DNA of 40,320 nucleotides from Bacteroidales bacterium (GCA_024401855.1 JAKSKH010000022.1:1-40320); one strand, 5' to 3'. Positions 22,735 through 30,965 are shown, counted from the first letter of the stretch. Numbers and translations: made by a program. The notes: generated by a model from the sequence alone, not told the origin.

Positions 22735-24237
22735 ATGAAAAAGCTTCTTCTTCCCCTGATTGCGGCCGTCCTGCCCAGCATTCCCTGTCTTGCCGAATTC
22801 GTCATGAGCCAGGAGGCCGTCAGGGACAGGATACGTGGCGCCTGGGCGGGCCAGATCATAGGCTGTACCTACGGCGGACCCACTGAATTCCGTTTCGGTT
22901 CAATGATAAACAAGGAGATAGAGATACCCTGGGACAGTCACCGCATAAAGTATTATTATGACAATTTCCCCGGGCTTTATGACGATGTGTACATGGACCT
23001 CACTTTCGTCGATGTCTTCTCGCGCGAAGGTCTTGATGCTCCCGTGGGATCGTTCGCAAAGGCGTTCGCAGAGGCGGAGTATCCCCTCTGGCATGCCAAC
23101 AGGGCCGCGCGCTACAATATCCTCCACGGAATAGATCCTCCCGGATCGGGATACTGGGAGAACAATCCGCATGCGGACGACATAGACTTCCAGATAGAGG
23201 CGGATTATGCCGGAATAATGTCTCCGGGAATGCCCCGGGCCGCTTCGGGGTTCACCGACGGCATAGGTCACATAATGAACTATGGAGACGGCTGGTACGG
23301 CGGGGTTTACGTTGCCAATATGTATTCTCTTGCCTTTGTCAGTACGAGTATGGAGTTTGTAGTTGAGGAAGCCCTCAAGGCGGTTCCGGAACGCAGCAGG
23401 TTCCACAGATGCATCTCTGACGTAATCGGATGGCACAGACAGTATCCCGAAGACTGGGAGATTGCCTGGGCTCTGGTGAACAGGGATTACGGGTTTGACA
23501 CGGGATGCCCCGACGGTGTCCTGGAGGAGTTTGACATAGATGCTGTCCTGAACGGTGCGTACATTGTGATAGGCCTTCTGTATGGAGAGAAGGACTTTTT
23601 CAGGACAATGGATATCGCCACCAGATGCGGGGCCGATTCTGACTGCAATCCCGCCTCAGCTGCGGGAATCCTGGGTGCGATGATAGGTTATTCCCGTATT
23701 CCGGAGAAATGGAAGGAGCCTCTGTACGAGGTTGCGGACAGGCCTTTCAAATACACGGACATTTCTTTTGAGAAGGCCTGTGAACTTTCATATGCCCAGG
23801 CTGTAGAGGTTATTGAAAGGAATGGGGGAACATCGTACGAAGGGAAGGTCTCCATTCAGGTCCAGAGTCCCGAACCCGTCAGGTTCGAAGAGAGTTTTCC
23901 CGGGCTCAAACCCGTTCTGAAGGAGAGGATGAACGTCAAGCTTTCCGATGATGCCGTTATCGGATTCGACGGTGCCGGGGTGGTTCTGAACTATCATTTC
24001 TCCGAAGGGACCGGATATGTTCCCGGGCAGGGATATGAAGCCCGGGTGGAGGTTTTCCTGGACGGAGAACCGGCCGGAGAAGTCCTTCTCCCCCATGGAG
24101 GAAACTGCCTGAGGGATGAGTTGTTCTTCAGGTACGACTTGCAGCAAGGCCCTCATAAGCTTGCTTTCCGCTGGAAGAACAAACCCGAGGGCCTTGATAT
24201 TGTAGTGAACAGGCTGATTGTTTACCTGAAGCACTGA
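22735..24237 (+). CDS. exported ADP-ribosylglycohydrolase-fold protein
   Basis: 500 residues from ATG 22735; an in-frame start at 22678 would run through the promoter repeat. Residues 1-21 form a Sec signal peptide (KKLLLPLIAAVLPSIPCLAE). The all-alpha ARH core shows RDRIRGAWAGQIIGCTYGGP at the N-terminus, an acidic metal-site segment (LYDDVYMDLTFVDVF) and the C-terminal signature RCGADSDCNPASAAGILGAM, matching the usual G-G-D-T-D-x-N-A. About 110 C-terminal residues look like a beta-sandwich. Exported Bacteroidetes members occur beside glycan-degrading genes and probably act on ribosides or other glycosides rather than on ADP-ribosylated protein. Divergent from the fusion-enzyme operon and converging on the next gene with a 16-base overlap. 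Confidence 0.85.
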   Translation: MKKLLLPLIAAVLPSIPCLAEFVMSQEAVRDRIRGAWAGQIIGCTYGGPTEFRFGSMINKEIEIPWDSHRIKYYYDNFPGLYDDVYMDLTFVDVFSREGLDAPVGSFAKAFAEAEYPLWHANRAARYNILHGIDPPGSGYWENNPHADDIDFQIEADYAGIMSPGMPRAASGFTDGIGHIMNYGDGWYGGVYVANMYSLAFVSTSMEFVVEEALKAVPERSRFHRCISDVIGWHRQYPEDWEIAWALVNRDYGFDTGCPDGVLEEFDIDAVLNGAYIVIGLLYGEKDFFRTMDIATRCGADSDCNPASAAGILGAMIGYSRIPEKWKEPLYEVADRPFKYTDISFEKACELSYAQAVEVIERNGGTSYEGKVSIQVQSPEPVRFEESFPGLKPVLKERMNVKLSDDAVIGFDGAGVVLNYHFSEGTGYVPGQGYEARVEVFLDGEPAGEVLLPHGGNCLRDELFFRYDLQQGPHKLAFRWKNKPEGLDIVVNRLIVYLKH

Positions 24238-25127
24238 GTCATGGGCCTGCCAATCCAGACCTGAGGCTGCTTGAGACCGAAGAGACCGGCGATGGTGGCC
24301 GCGACGTCGTACTGCATCATGCTCTCCTGGAATTCTCCGCCTTTGCGTATTCCCTTGCCGCAGATGATGAAGGGGGTCTCGTATTCTTCGGGCTTGATTC
24401 CTCCGTGTCCCATGCCTTTTCCGCCATGGTCCGCAGTGACGATTATGGTTGTGTCTTCCCAGATGCCGGCATTCTTGACGGCCTGCAGTATACGGGATAT
24501 TTCGTGATCATAGAATCTGACAACCTTGTGGTATTCATCGGTGTCCCATCCTGCATTGTGACCCACGTGGTCCGGCTGGTCATACACGATGGTGAACATG
24601 GTGGGTTTCTTTTCCTTGATGTATTTCATGGCCATTTCCGTCAGGTGCTGGGGATTCTGCTCGAAATCCGCCGCCTGTTCGTAATAGTCGAGGGCGAGGG
24701 AGTCCACCAGACATTTGATTGTTCCCCATTCGGAGATGCATCCTATTTCGCTATTGGGACGCTGTTCCCTCAGAATCGAGTTTATTGTTGGGAAAATTCC
24801 ATGGTCGTTGACAACTCTTGAAGGAAGTTCCGGGGTCCTGGAACCCCATTCGGTGTATCCGTGGAGCTCGGGACCGGCGGCCATGAACATTGAAGCCCAG
24901 TTTATTGCGCTCGAAGACTTGAATGCGCTGCGCTTTGCGAGTGTCCAGCATCCTTCGTCCATAAGCATGCTCATTGTGGGAAGTTCGGTCCTGTCGAAGT
25001 AGGCGGATGCCATTCCGTCAAGGCCTATCAGAATTACGTGTTTTGTTTTCGGACCGTTCTTGGCTGTACCGGGAACGGATGCGAGCACCATCATGGCGCC
25101 GACAAGGAGTGCGATTGTTTTTTTCAT
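24222..25127 (-). CDS. exported type I phosphodiesterase / nucleotide pyrophosphatase-like enzyme
   Basis: Alkaline-phosphatase superfamily, 301 residues, with a Sec signal peptide (MKKTIALLVGAMMVLASVPG). Zinc-site motifs: VILIGLDGM, nucleophile region AFKSSSAINWASM, YDQPDHVGHNAGW, TADHGGKGMGHGG. This order is that of NPP/phosphonoacetate-hydrolase-like enzymes, which cleave phosphodiesters or phosphomonoesters outside the cytoplasm. Whether the nucleophile is Thr or Ser cannot be set without alignment; the segment offers only Ser. It may release phosphate or nucleoside from exported substrates alongside the neighbouring ARH-fold enzyme; this is inference. Confidence 0.87.
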   Translation of the reverse strand: MKKTIALLVGAMMVLASVPGTAKNGPKTKHVILIGLDGMASAYFDRTELPTMSMLMDEGCWTLAKRSAFKSSSAINWASMFMAAGPELHGYTEWGSRTPELPSRVVNDHGIFPTINSILREQRPNSEIGCISEWGTIKCLVDSLALDYYEQAADFEQNPQHLTEMAMKYIKEKKPTMFTIVYDQPDHVGHNAGWDTDEYHKVVRFYDHEISRILQAVKNAGIWEDTTIIVTADHGGKGMGHGGIKPEEYETPFIICGKGIRKGGEFQESMMQYDVAATIAGLFGLKQPQVWIGRPMTQCFR

Positions 25128-25178
25128 TCTGCAGATATGTGATAATTGATTAGAACTTTCAAGATGGATTTCATGTTA

Positions 25179-25186
25179 CAAATATA
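25179..25186 (-). promoter_or_regulatory. candidate -7 element for the phosphodiesterase gene
   Basis: TATATTTG on the minus strand, about 50 bases before the ATG at 25127. The only upstream TTG is 22 bases away, so the -33 part is weak. Confidence 0.4.
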
Positions 25187-25193
25187 TAGTTCA

Positions 25194-25226
25194 TTTTGCA
25201 TATTATTACAATAAAAGGTAAATTGC
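25194..25226 (+). promoter_or_regulatory. candidate promoter of the maltose-type operon
   Basis: TTTTG (25194-25198), 20 bases, then TAAATTGC (25219-25226), an imperfect -7. The ATG follows 19 bases later. No palindromic operator was clear. Confidence 0.35.
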
Positions 25227-25245
25227 ACGGACAAAACCAAAACTG

Positions 25246-26562
25246 ATGACCAGAAACACATCCTTGCCGTTCAGAAGCATTTTTGATCTGAATTTCGGCT
25301 TTTTCGGAGTGCAGATTGCCTATGCCCTCCAAAGTGCAAACATCTCAAGAATATTCGCCACCCTCGGGGCGGATCCGCACCAGTTGAGTTTCTTCTGGAT
25401 ACTTCCACCTCTTATGGGAATGATAGTGCAGCCGCTTGTCGGGAAGTATTCCGACCGCACCTGGTGCCGTCTGGGCAGACGCAAACCGTATCTGCTCGGC
25501 GGTGCAATCGTTGCTGTTCTCGTAATGATGCTCCTGCCCAATGCCGGCAGCATCAATTTCAGCGCGCGTCTGTTTCTGGGGCTCAACGGAGCCATGTGGT
25601 TCGGTCTTTTCAGCCTTATCTTTCTGGATACCAGCATCAATGTTGCCATGCAGCCCTTCAAGATGATGGTAGGGGATATGGTGGGGGACAACCAGAAGGC
25701 CCAAGGCTATTCTGTCCAGAGTTTCCTCTGCAACGCAGGTTCGCTCGTCGGCTATCTCTTCCCCATTTTCTTCACCTGGATAGGCATAGCCAACACAGCT
25801 CCCTCGGGAGTGGTCCCCAAGAGCGTCATCTGGAGTTTCTACTGCGGTGCGCTGATTCTGATACTCTGCGTCCTGTACACCTTCTTCAACGTAAAGGAAA
25901 TGCCTCCGAAGGAGTATGCCGAATTCCACGGGATCAACGATAATGAGGCAGGGGAGGAAGAAGCTTCCCTCGTGAAGCTTCTCAGGAAGGCCCCTTCCAC
26001 TTTCTGGACAGTCAGTCTTGTGCAGTTTTTCTGCTGGGCGGCTTTCCTTCTGCTCTGGACATATACCAACGGAGCGGTGGCTGATACCTGCTGGGGTACG
26101 TCCGATGCGGCATCCGAAGGTTATCAGGCTGCCGGCAACTGGGTGGGGGTGCTCTTCGCCGTGGAGGCCGTGGGTGCGATGCTATGGGCCCTCGTCATCC
26201 CCAGATTCAAGACTCTCAAGAGTGCATATGTGGTCAGCCTCCTGCTTGGAGCCGCCGGTTTCGTGTCTGTGTTCTTCATACATAACCAGTGGCTGCTCTT
26301 CGGCAGTTTTCTGCTCATAGGCATAGTCTGGGCCGCAATGCTGGCTCTTCCTTTCACCCTTGTCACCAATGCGCTGAAAGACCATATAGGAACGTATCTG
26401 GGTCTCTTCAACTGCGCCATATGCATCCCGCAGATAGTGGCGGCATCTCTTGGAGGATGGATTCTCACCCTTGTCGGAGGAAGCCAGGCCGCGATGTTCA
26501 TAGTTGCCGCAGTTCTTCTTGTATGCGGAGCGCTCAGTGTTTTTGTCATCAAAGAGAAATAA
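25246..26562 (+). CDS. MFS sugar transporter, MalT/SLC45-like
   Basis: Twelve-helix proton symporter of 438 residues. The opening SIFDLNFGFFGVQIAYALQS and QPLVGKYSDRTWCRLGRRKP (a D-R-x-x-x-R-x-G-R-R-x-P loop) are typical of the SLC45/GPH-like maltose and sucrose transporters of Bacteroidetes. Followed at once by a GH13 lipoprotein, which points to import of maltose or short maltodextrins, although sucrose cannot be excluded. The GH13 ATG is 1 base after the stop. No transcription regulator is encoded next to it. Confidence 0.88.
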   Translation: MTRNTSLPFRSIFDLNFGFFGVQIAYALQSANISRIFATLGADPHQLSFFWILPPLMGMIVQPLVGKYSDRTWCRLGRRKPYLLGGAIVAVLVMMLLPNAGSINFSARLFLGLNGAMWFGLFSLIFLDTSINVAMQPFKMMVGDMVGDNQKAQGYSVQSFLCNAGSLVGYLFPIFFTWIGIANTAPSGVVPKSVIWSFYCGALILILCVLYTFFNVKEMPPKEYAEFHGINDNEAGEEEASLVKLLRKAPSTFWTVSLVQFFCWAAFLLLWTYTNGAVADTCWGTSDAASEGYQAAGNWVGVLFAVEAVGAMLWALVIPRFKTLKSAYVVSLLLGAAGFVSVFFIHNQWLLFGSFLLIGIVWAAMLALPFTLVTNALKDHIGTYLGLFNCAICIPQIVAASLGGWILTLVGGSQAAMFIVAAVLLVCGALSVFVIKEK

Positions 26563-26563
26563 T

Positions 26564-27793
26564 ATGAATATGAAACGTTGTTTTTTGTTCGTCGCCGCAA
26601 TGTTCATGGCGGCTGTTGCGTGCAAACCTGTTTCCAGTGTACCCGCAGGTGTTCATCCCGACTGGATAGAAGGGACTACCGTTTATGAAATGAATGTCCG
26701 TCAGATTACTCCCGAAGGCACCTTCGAGGCTGCTTCGCGCATGCTTCCCCTGTTGAAGGAAAATGGTGTGGACATTGTCTGGCTCATGCCCATATTCCCT
26801 ATTGGGGTATTGGAGAGGAAAGGCACCCTGGGGTCATATTACGCCCCCCGCAAATACGATGACGTGAATCCGGAATTCGGAGGACTCAAAGATTTTGACG
26901 CTTTCCTGGAGGCTGCGCATTCCGCCGGCCTGAAGGTCATTCTGGACTGGGTTGCAAATCATACTTCCCCCGATTCCGAATGGGCAGAGGCTCATCCCGA
27001 CTGGTTCCTCCGCAACGAGGACGGTTCGTTCGTGGTCCAGCATGACTGGACGGACATAGCTCCTCTCGATCTTTCCAATCCGGAAATGCGCTCGGCTATG
27101 CGTGACTGTTTCCGTTTCTGGCTCGACCGCGGGGTTGACGGTTTCCGCTGCGATGTTGCGGGAGAGATGCCGGTGGATTACTGGAAGGAGCAGATAGAAA
27201 TCCTCCGTGCCGAATATCCCGGCAGGTACTGGCTCGCCGAGGGGGAGAAACCCCAGTTGCATGACGCCGGATTCGACGCCACATATTCATGGGAACTGCA
27301 TCATATGCTCAACGGCCTTGACGAGGGCAAGGTCAATGCAGACACTCTGGCTGCCTACATCAACAGGAACGCCGGGAAGTACGGTCCCGATGCATATCGT
27401 CTGACCTTTGTCACCAACCATGATGAGAATGCCTGGGCCGGTACTGAGTTCGAGCGCCTGAATGATGCATGGAAGGCCGCCTGCGTGCTGTGCTGGACTC
27501 TTCCGCAGTCCCAGCCCCTGATGTACACCGGACAGCTCGGCGGAATGCACAAGCGTTTGCAGTTCTTCGAGAAAGACCCCATTGACTTTACCGGATGGAA
27601 TTCATACAATGATTTCTACAAGTCTCTCAATGACCTCTATCACAGCCATCCCGCCCTGTGGGCCGGAAAGGCCTCTTCGTTTGAAATTCTGTCCACGGCC
27701 GACAGCACCATCACATTCCGCCGGACACGGGATGATGATGCCGTTACAGTGAGCGTACAGCTTTGTGCTCCATGGGGCTACGAAATCAGATGA
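26564..27793 (+). CDS. GH13 alpha-amylase-family lipoprotein
   Basis: 409 residues, lipobox AVAC near residues 17-20 after MNMKRCFLFVAAMFMA. All four GH13 regions are present: DWVANHTS (I), GVDGFRCDVAGEM (II, nucleophile Asp), YWLAEGEKP (III, acid Glu) and FVTNHDENAW (IV, transition-state Asp). The C-terminal beta domain is short. Acts outside the cytoplasm on alpha-glucans or maltodextrins, feeding the MFS transporter encoded just upstream. The open frame reaches back to 26504 inside the transporter gene, but ATG 26564 gives the signal peptide. Its TGA overlaps the next ATG (ATGA). Confidence 0.92.
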   Translation: MNMKRCFLFVAAMFMAAVACKPVSSVPAGVHPDWIEGTTVYEMNVRQITPEGTFEAASRMLPLLKENGVDIVWLMPIFPIGVLERKGTLGSYYAPRKYDDVNPEFGGLKDFDAFLEAAHSAGLKVILDWVANHTSPDSEWAEAHPDWFLRNEDGSFVVQHDWTDIAPLDLSNPEMRSAMRDCFRFWLDRGVDGFRCDVAGEMPVDYWKEQIEILRAEYPGRYWLAEGEKPQLHDAGFDATYSWELHHMLNGLDEGKVNADTLAAYINRNAGKYGPDAYRLTFVTNHDENAWAGTEFERLNDAWKAACVLCWTLPQSQPLMYTGQLGGMHKRLQFFEKDPIDFTGWNSYNDFYKSLNDLYHSHPALWAGKASSFEILSTADSTITFRRTRDDDAVTVSVQLCAPWGYEIR

Positions 27794-28809
27794 GACTTAT
27801 TTTTATTGCAACAGCCGTTCTTATGAATGTTTTTTTTGCTTGTGGCCGGACAGGAGAGGGGATTCCCGATATTCCGGGAGCAGGACTTTCAGGACATTAT
27901 GCCGCCGTTCTTGACGGTGTGCTGACGGTTGCGGGAGGAGCCAACTTCCCGGACAGGCCTCCGTACGAGGGAGGGAAGAAGGCATTCTATGCCGACATCC
28001 TGACGCTGGAGGGAGGAGAATGGAAAACCTCCGGAGCGCTGCCGGCGAGTTCCGCGTACGGCGCTTTTGCATCGTCAGGAGAGAAACTGTTCGTTGCAGG
28101 CGGTGCCGGCGGGAACGGAGAGACTGCCTCCTTCGTGTGTGTCTCGTTGAAGGGCGGGAAGGCTGAAGTCTTCGATCTTCCCTCCCTTCCGGCAGCGGTG
28201 CAGCAGTGCGGAGGTGCCGTCGAAGGCGATTATTTCTATCTTGCCGGTGGATTCAATGCGGGCGGTCCCTTCACCGACGTTATGAGGTTCGACTTCAAGG
28301 AGAATGCCTGGCAGGTCCTTGCGCAACTGCCGGAACCGATGGTGCAGCCTGTAGTCGCTGTCCGGAACGGGGTGCTTTATGTCTGGGGCGGTTTCAATCC
28401 CGATGAAAAGAAAGCGCTGGATTACGGGTACCGCTTTGCCGACGGCAGATGGGGAAGGATACCCGGTCTTCCTGACGGGGGAACGATGACAGGGTCGGCG
28501 TACGCCGTATCCGATGCCCGCCTTTACGTCACCGGGGGTGTGGATGCGGATGTCTTCAATGCGGCCATTGCTCTTCCTCCGGAAAAAATCAGAGAATATC
28601 AGACCAGACCTGTGGAATACTATAATTTCAGGAAGGATGTTTATTGTTTTGACTTTGAAACTGAATTATGGTCACTTGTTGCCGCCGGCTGCAACGGGAC
28701 GGCCAGAGCGGGTGCTGCCTGTGTGGTAAGTGACGGAATGCTGATAAATGTAAACGGAGAGCTCAAGCCAGTTGTGAGGTCTTCTGAAATAACTTGCTTA
28801 AAACTATAA
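27790..28809 (+). CDS. kelch-type mutarotase lipoprotein, NanM-like
   Basis: 339 residues from the ATG at 27790. Lipobox FFAC after LIFIATAVLMNV. Six-bladed kelch beta-propeller with repeated G-G blade ends: LTVAGGANFPDRPPYEGGKK, LFVAGGAGG, YLAGGFNAGG, LYVWGGFNPDE, LYVTGGVD. The GGANFPD motif with a following GGKK is the signature of the cyclically permuted mutarotase / N-acetylneuraminate epimerase family. No other sialic-acid gene is in the window, so it may act as a mutarotase for the sugar released by the GH13 enzyme or on an unknown sugar. Coupled by ATGA to GH13. Confidence 0.83.
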   Translation: MRLIFIATAVLMNVFFACGRTGEGIPDIPGAGLSGHYAAVLDGVLTVAGGANFPDRPPYEGGKKAFYADILTLEGGEWKTSGALPASSAYGAFASSGEKLFVAGGAGGNGETASFVCVSLKGGKAEVFDLPSLPAAVQQCGGAVEGDYFYLAGGFNAGGPFTDVMRFDFKENAWQVLAQLPEPMVQPVVAVRNGVLYVWGGFNPDEKKALDYGYRFADGRWGRIPGLPDGGTMTGSAYAVSDARLYVTGGVDADVFNAAIALPPEKIREYQTRPVEYYNFRKDVYCFDFETELWSLVAAGCNGTARAGAACVVSDGMLINVNGELKPVVRSSEITCLKL

Positions 28810-28813
28810 TATT

Positions 28814-29296
28814 TTGAAATACAGGATAGGACAAGGATATGACGTGCATGCGTTGGCGGAGAATCTGCCGATGTGGCTCGGGGGTGTGAGGATTGAAGGT
28901 ACAGTCGGTTTTGTTGCGCATTCAGACGGGGATGTGGCCATCCACGCTCTTTGCGATGCCCTTCTGGGAGCTCTGGCTCTTGGAGACATAGGGAAGCATT
29001 TTCCGGATACGTCCGAAGAGTTCCGGGGCATAGACTCGAAGGAACTGCTGCGAAGAACCATGGAAATGCTCAGGTCTTTGCGCTGGTCTGTGGCCAACGT
29101 GGATATAACCATTGCGCTGCAGTCCCCAAAGATAGGGAGCTATGTTCCGCAGATGTGCAGTACTCTTGCTTCCGTTATGGACATAGACGTTGAATGTGTG
29201 TCGGTTAAGGCAACCACTACGGAGAGACTGGGCTTCGTGGGGAGGAAGGAGGGATGCGAAGTGTGGGCTGTTGCGTTGTTGCAGAGAGAAGATTGA
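28814..29296 (+). CDS. ispF: 2-C-methyl-D-erythritol 2,4-cyclodiphosphate synthase
   Basis: Fifth-step enzyme of the MEP isoprenoid pathway; forms a trimer with Zn and Mg. 160 residues. Motifs: RIGQGYDVHAL (Zn ligands Asp and His), the segment AHSDGDVAIHALCDALLG (third Zn ligand His), LGDIGKHFPDT, and VKATTTERLGFVGRKEG. All catalytic residues are present. The only start consistent with the family N-terminus is TTG at 28814 (TTG AAA TAC), 4 bases after the mutarotase stop, with no ATG nearby. It is probably read from the upstream sugar operon. Confidence 0.93.
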   Translation: MKYRIGQGYDVHALAENLPMWLGGVRIEGTVGFVAHSDGDVAIHALCDALLGALALGDIGKHFPDTSEEFRGIDSKELLRRTMEMLRSLRWSVANVDITIALQSPKIGSYVPQMCSTLASVMDIDVECVSVKATTTERLGFVGRKEGCEVWAVALLQRED

Positions 29297-29303
29297 AAAT
29301 TTT

Positions 29304-29334
29304 TTTGAAGTTTTCAGAAATTACACTACATTTG
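29304..29334 (+). promoter_or_regulatory. promoter of tRNA-Gln
   Basis: TTTG (29304-29307), exactly 19 bases, TACATTTG (29327-29334): a consensus Bacteroidetes promoter. The predicted start lies about 20 bases before the mature tRNA 5' end. Confidence 0.82.
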
Positions 29335-29361
29335 CAAGCCCGAATAGGGGGATTGAAATAT

Positions 29362-29432
29362 TGAGATATGGTGTAATGGTAGCACTACAGATTCTGGCTC
29401 TGTCAGTGAGGGTTCGAATCCTTCTATCTCAA
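29362..29432 (+). tRNA. tRNA-Gln (anticodon CTG)
   Basis: Acceptor arms TGAGATA and TATCTCA pair perfectly, with the U1-A72 pair typical of glutamine tRNA. The anticodon stem ACAGA/TCTGT closes the loop TTCTGGC, so the anticodon is CUG (reads CAG). T arm GAGGG-TTCGAAT-CCTTC. Discriminator A, CCA not encoded. Confidence 0.95.
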
Positions 29433-29440
29433 CTCTGCAA

Positions 29441-29479
29441 AAAAGCCCTTCCAGAATACTCTGGAGGGGCTTTTCTTTT
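29441..29479 (+). terminator. intrinsic terminator of tRNA-Gln
   Basis: 15-bp stem (29441-29455 with 29460-29474, one G-T wobble), 4-base loop, followed by CTTTT. Ends the conserved region; accessory DNA starts just after. Confidence 0.88.
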
Positions 29480-29486
29480 AAGAATT

Positions 29487-29554
29487 GGCTAACCGAAATA
29501 TCAGGTTGAAAAATTGAGTATAGACATATCTATAAAAAGAGGGAGTTTGGTTGA
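29487..29554 (+). repeat. left copy of a perfect 68-bp inverted repeat
   Basis: Checked base by base against 32504-32571: the two are exact reverse complements over 68 bases, and the match ends sharply on both sides. The repeat contains a 16-bp palindrome, TATAGACATATCTATA (29519-29534), and the GGTTGAAA core seen in other repeats near the right end. It starts 7 bases after the tRNA-Gln terminator. Confidence 0.97.
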
Positions 29555-29650
29555 TTAGCCGAGCCGATTCAAATAGTGTTATAACTATGTCTTGCCCAAA
29601 TAAGCTACGGTAGAAAAGGAATGACATATTCGGTTCAGTTATTCATCAAC

Positions 29651-30067
29651 TTAAATAGAGGCCATCTGTTGTCCAATTTCACGAATGGTGTTCATAATCT
29701 GGTCCACTCGTTGCTGTGACGGCTTTTTGATGCCATAAATGTAACGCGACAGGAGGCTTTTGTTGATTCCCATAGTGCGGGCTACTTCGGAGACATTAAG
29801 CTGTGGGAACCTATGAAATACCGCAGCAACAGGATTATCCATATTGGGTTCTGCTGTCTCAAAGAAACTACTGATGTGGATGTCTTCGTCAATGTCATCC
29901 CAGTGAAGGTCATCACCATCAAGGCCAATTTCATACTTTGCTCTTTGCTCATCAGTAGCATCGAGGAGCAAAGGGAAAGCCTCCAAAGGTCGGCTGTATG
30001 TATTGTCTTGATCGGTAAGAATGAAGATTCTGCCCTCATCAAACCATACTTTTATAATTGCTTCCAT
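29651..30067 (-). CDS. DUF2442 plus helix-turn-helix protein, likely antitoxin or regulator
   Basis: 138 residues from ATG 30067 (the frame extends to 30115 but overlaps the partner gene). The N-terminal 60-70 residues (VWFDEGRIFILTDQDNTYSR, then FPLLLDATDEQRAKYEI and LHWDDIDEDI) match the DUF2442 pattern. The C-terminal 50 residues are an XRE-type HTH: VSEVARTMGINKSLLSRYIY followed by GIKKPSQQRVDQIM. It is 4 bases downstream of the DUF4160 gene. DUF4160-DUF2442 pairs are widespread and look like toxin-antitoxin pairs; toxicity has not been shown as far as I know. The HTH suggests autoregulation. Confidence 0.82.
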   Translation of the reverse strand: MEAIIKVWFDEGRIFILTDQDNTYSRPLEAFPLLLDATDEQRAKYEIGLDGDDLHWDDIDEDIHISSFFETAEPNMDNPVAAVFHRFPQLNVSEVARTMGINKSLLSRYIYGIKKPSQQRVDQIMNTIREIGQQMASI

Positions 30068-30071
30068 AACA

Positions 30072-30308
30072 CTAGTTCTCGTCAAAATACTCATTCCACG
30101 CTTTTGTAAAATCATCCTTGTATTGCTTTACAGCATCCACCGCCTTCTTCAAATCAGCTGGCTTAAGGCCGTTATTCTCAATAACTTCTGCAGTTAGAAT
30201 ATCAATCTTGGCCTTACCGTCACCATTCTTTACATGAACATGCATTGGCAGATGTTCATCGGAATAGAAGAAGAAACGCAGTCCGAAAAGGAATAAAATT
30301 GTAGGCAT
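30072..30308 (-). CDS. DUF4160 protein, partner of DUF2442
   Basis: 78 residues. MPTILFLFGLRFFFYSDEH followed by MHVHVKNGDGKAKIDI is the DUF4160 signature (M-P-x-I, then R-F-x-F-x-S-x-E-H, then H-x-H-V). ATG 30308 gives the usual MPTI start; a TTG two codons upstream is the alternative. First gene of the pair, with a TATATTTG element (30328-30335) just upstream on its strand. Possible toxin of a type II-like pair; biochemical role unknown. Confidence 0.85.
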   Translation of the reverse strand: MPTILFLFGLRFFFYSDEHLPMHVHVKNGDGKAKIDILTAEVIENNGLKPADLKKAVDAVKQYKDDFTKAWNEYFDEN

Positions 30309-30327
30309 AATCAATCTGTTTACCTGA

Positions 30328-30335
30328 CAAATATA
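30328..30335 (-). promoter_or_regulatory. candidate -7 element for the DUF4160/DUF2442 pair
   Basis: TATATTTG on the minus strand, 20 bases before the ATG at 30308. No TTTG was found at 19-20 base spacing. Confidence 0.4.
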
Positions 30336-30436
30336 GGTATAATTTTTTATCCCTACACGATACTATTCAAAATATTGAAGCGTATTTTCATTTGTGTAAC
30401 ATTAATATCTTGCAAGAAACATTGCGTCACCTTTTG

Positions 30437-30466
30437 CCGATTCAAGTTGTCTTATATATGAATCGG
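30437..30466. promoter_or_regulatory. inverted repeat upstream of the sigma-factor operon
   Basis: CCGATTCA (30437-30444) and TGAATCGG (30459-30466) form an 8-bp perfect inverted repeat with a 14-base centre, 40 bases before the first ATG of the sigma operon. GCCGATTCAA recurs at 29563-29572, just inside the left 68-bp repeat. It may be an operator or part of an ECF promoter; no -35/-10 pair can be assigned. Confidence 0.4.
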
Positions 30467-30506
30467 TTCAAAACAACATAAGTTTAACACAGTAAACAAC
30501 AATTTT

Positions 30507-30965
30507 ATGAACTACGACATACTACTTGGTATAGCAAACACAGTAAGACCTATCTGTGCTACAAGCGTATTTGTGCTGACCGCATGGTTCGTCACCCGTG
30601 CAACCGTCAAGAAGAACGAAGGGAAAAGAGACATCATCCTCGCTGCTCTCGAGAAGAATCCCAATCTTGACGCAAATGAATTAATCAAGGGATTCCAATC
30701 GGGTTCTGCATGTCTGAAAGAGAGACTGCTCAAGAAACTCCTGTGGGGATGCATCTTCACTTTCGCAGGTTTGCTTGGTTACATCGCATTGCTGATAGTG
30801 TCAATCGTCGGAGGTGAAGGCAACAAAGACGTATATGGACCCGTAATCGTTTTTGCCGCACCTACATTGGCCGTTGGAATCTCATTCCTGCTCAACTACT
30901 CCGTAAGCAAGAAGGTCCTCTCAAAAGACATAGAGGCCGAAGAGAAGCAGCGGCTTGCGAAATAA
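30507..30965 (+). CDS. small membrane protein, first gene of the sigma operon (DUF6249-like)
   Basis: 152 residues. Three hydrophobic segments: VRPICATSVFVLTAWFV near residues 14-30, a second at about 78-102 (WGCIFTFAGLLGYIALLIVS), and a third at about 110-132 (VIVFAAPTLAVGISFLL). Between the first two is a charged loop, DANELIKGFQSGSACLKERL. It resembles the small membrane proteins (DUF6249-like) that accompany ECF sigma factors in Bacteroidetes; the family name is from memory. Its stop overlaps the sigma ATG by one base (TAATG). Might be a sensor or a sigma-regulated membrane protein. Confidence 0.75.
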   Translation: MNYDILLGIANTVRPICATSVFVLTAWFVTRATVKKNEGKRDIILAALEKNPNLDANELIKGFQSGSACLKERLLKKLLWGCIFTFAGLLGYIALLIVSIVGGEGNKDVYGPVIVFAAPTLAVGISFLLNYSVSKKVLSKDIEAEEKQRLAK

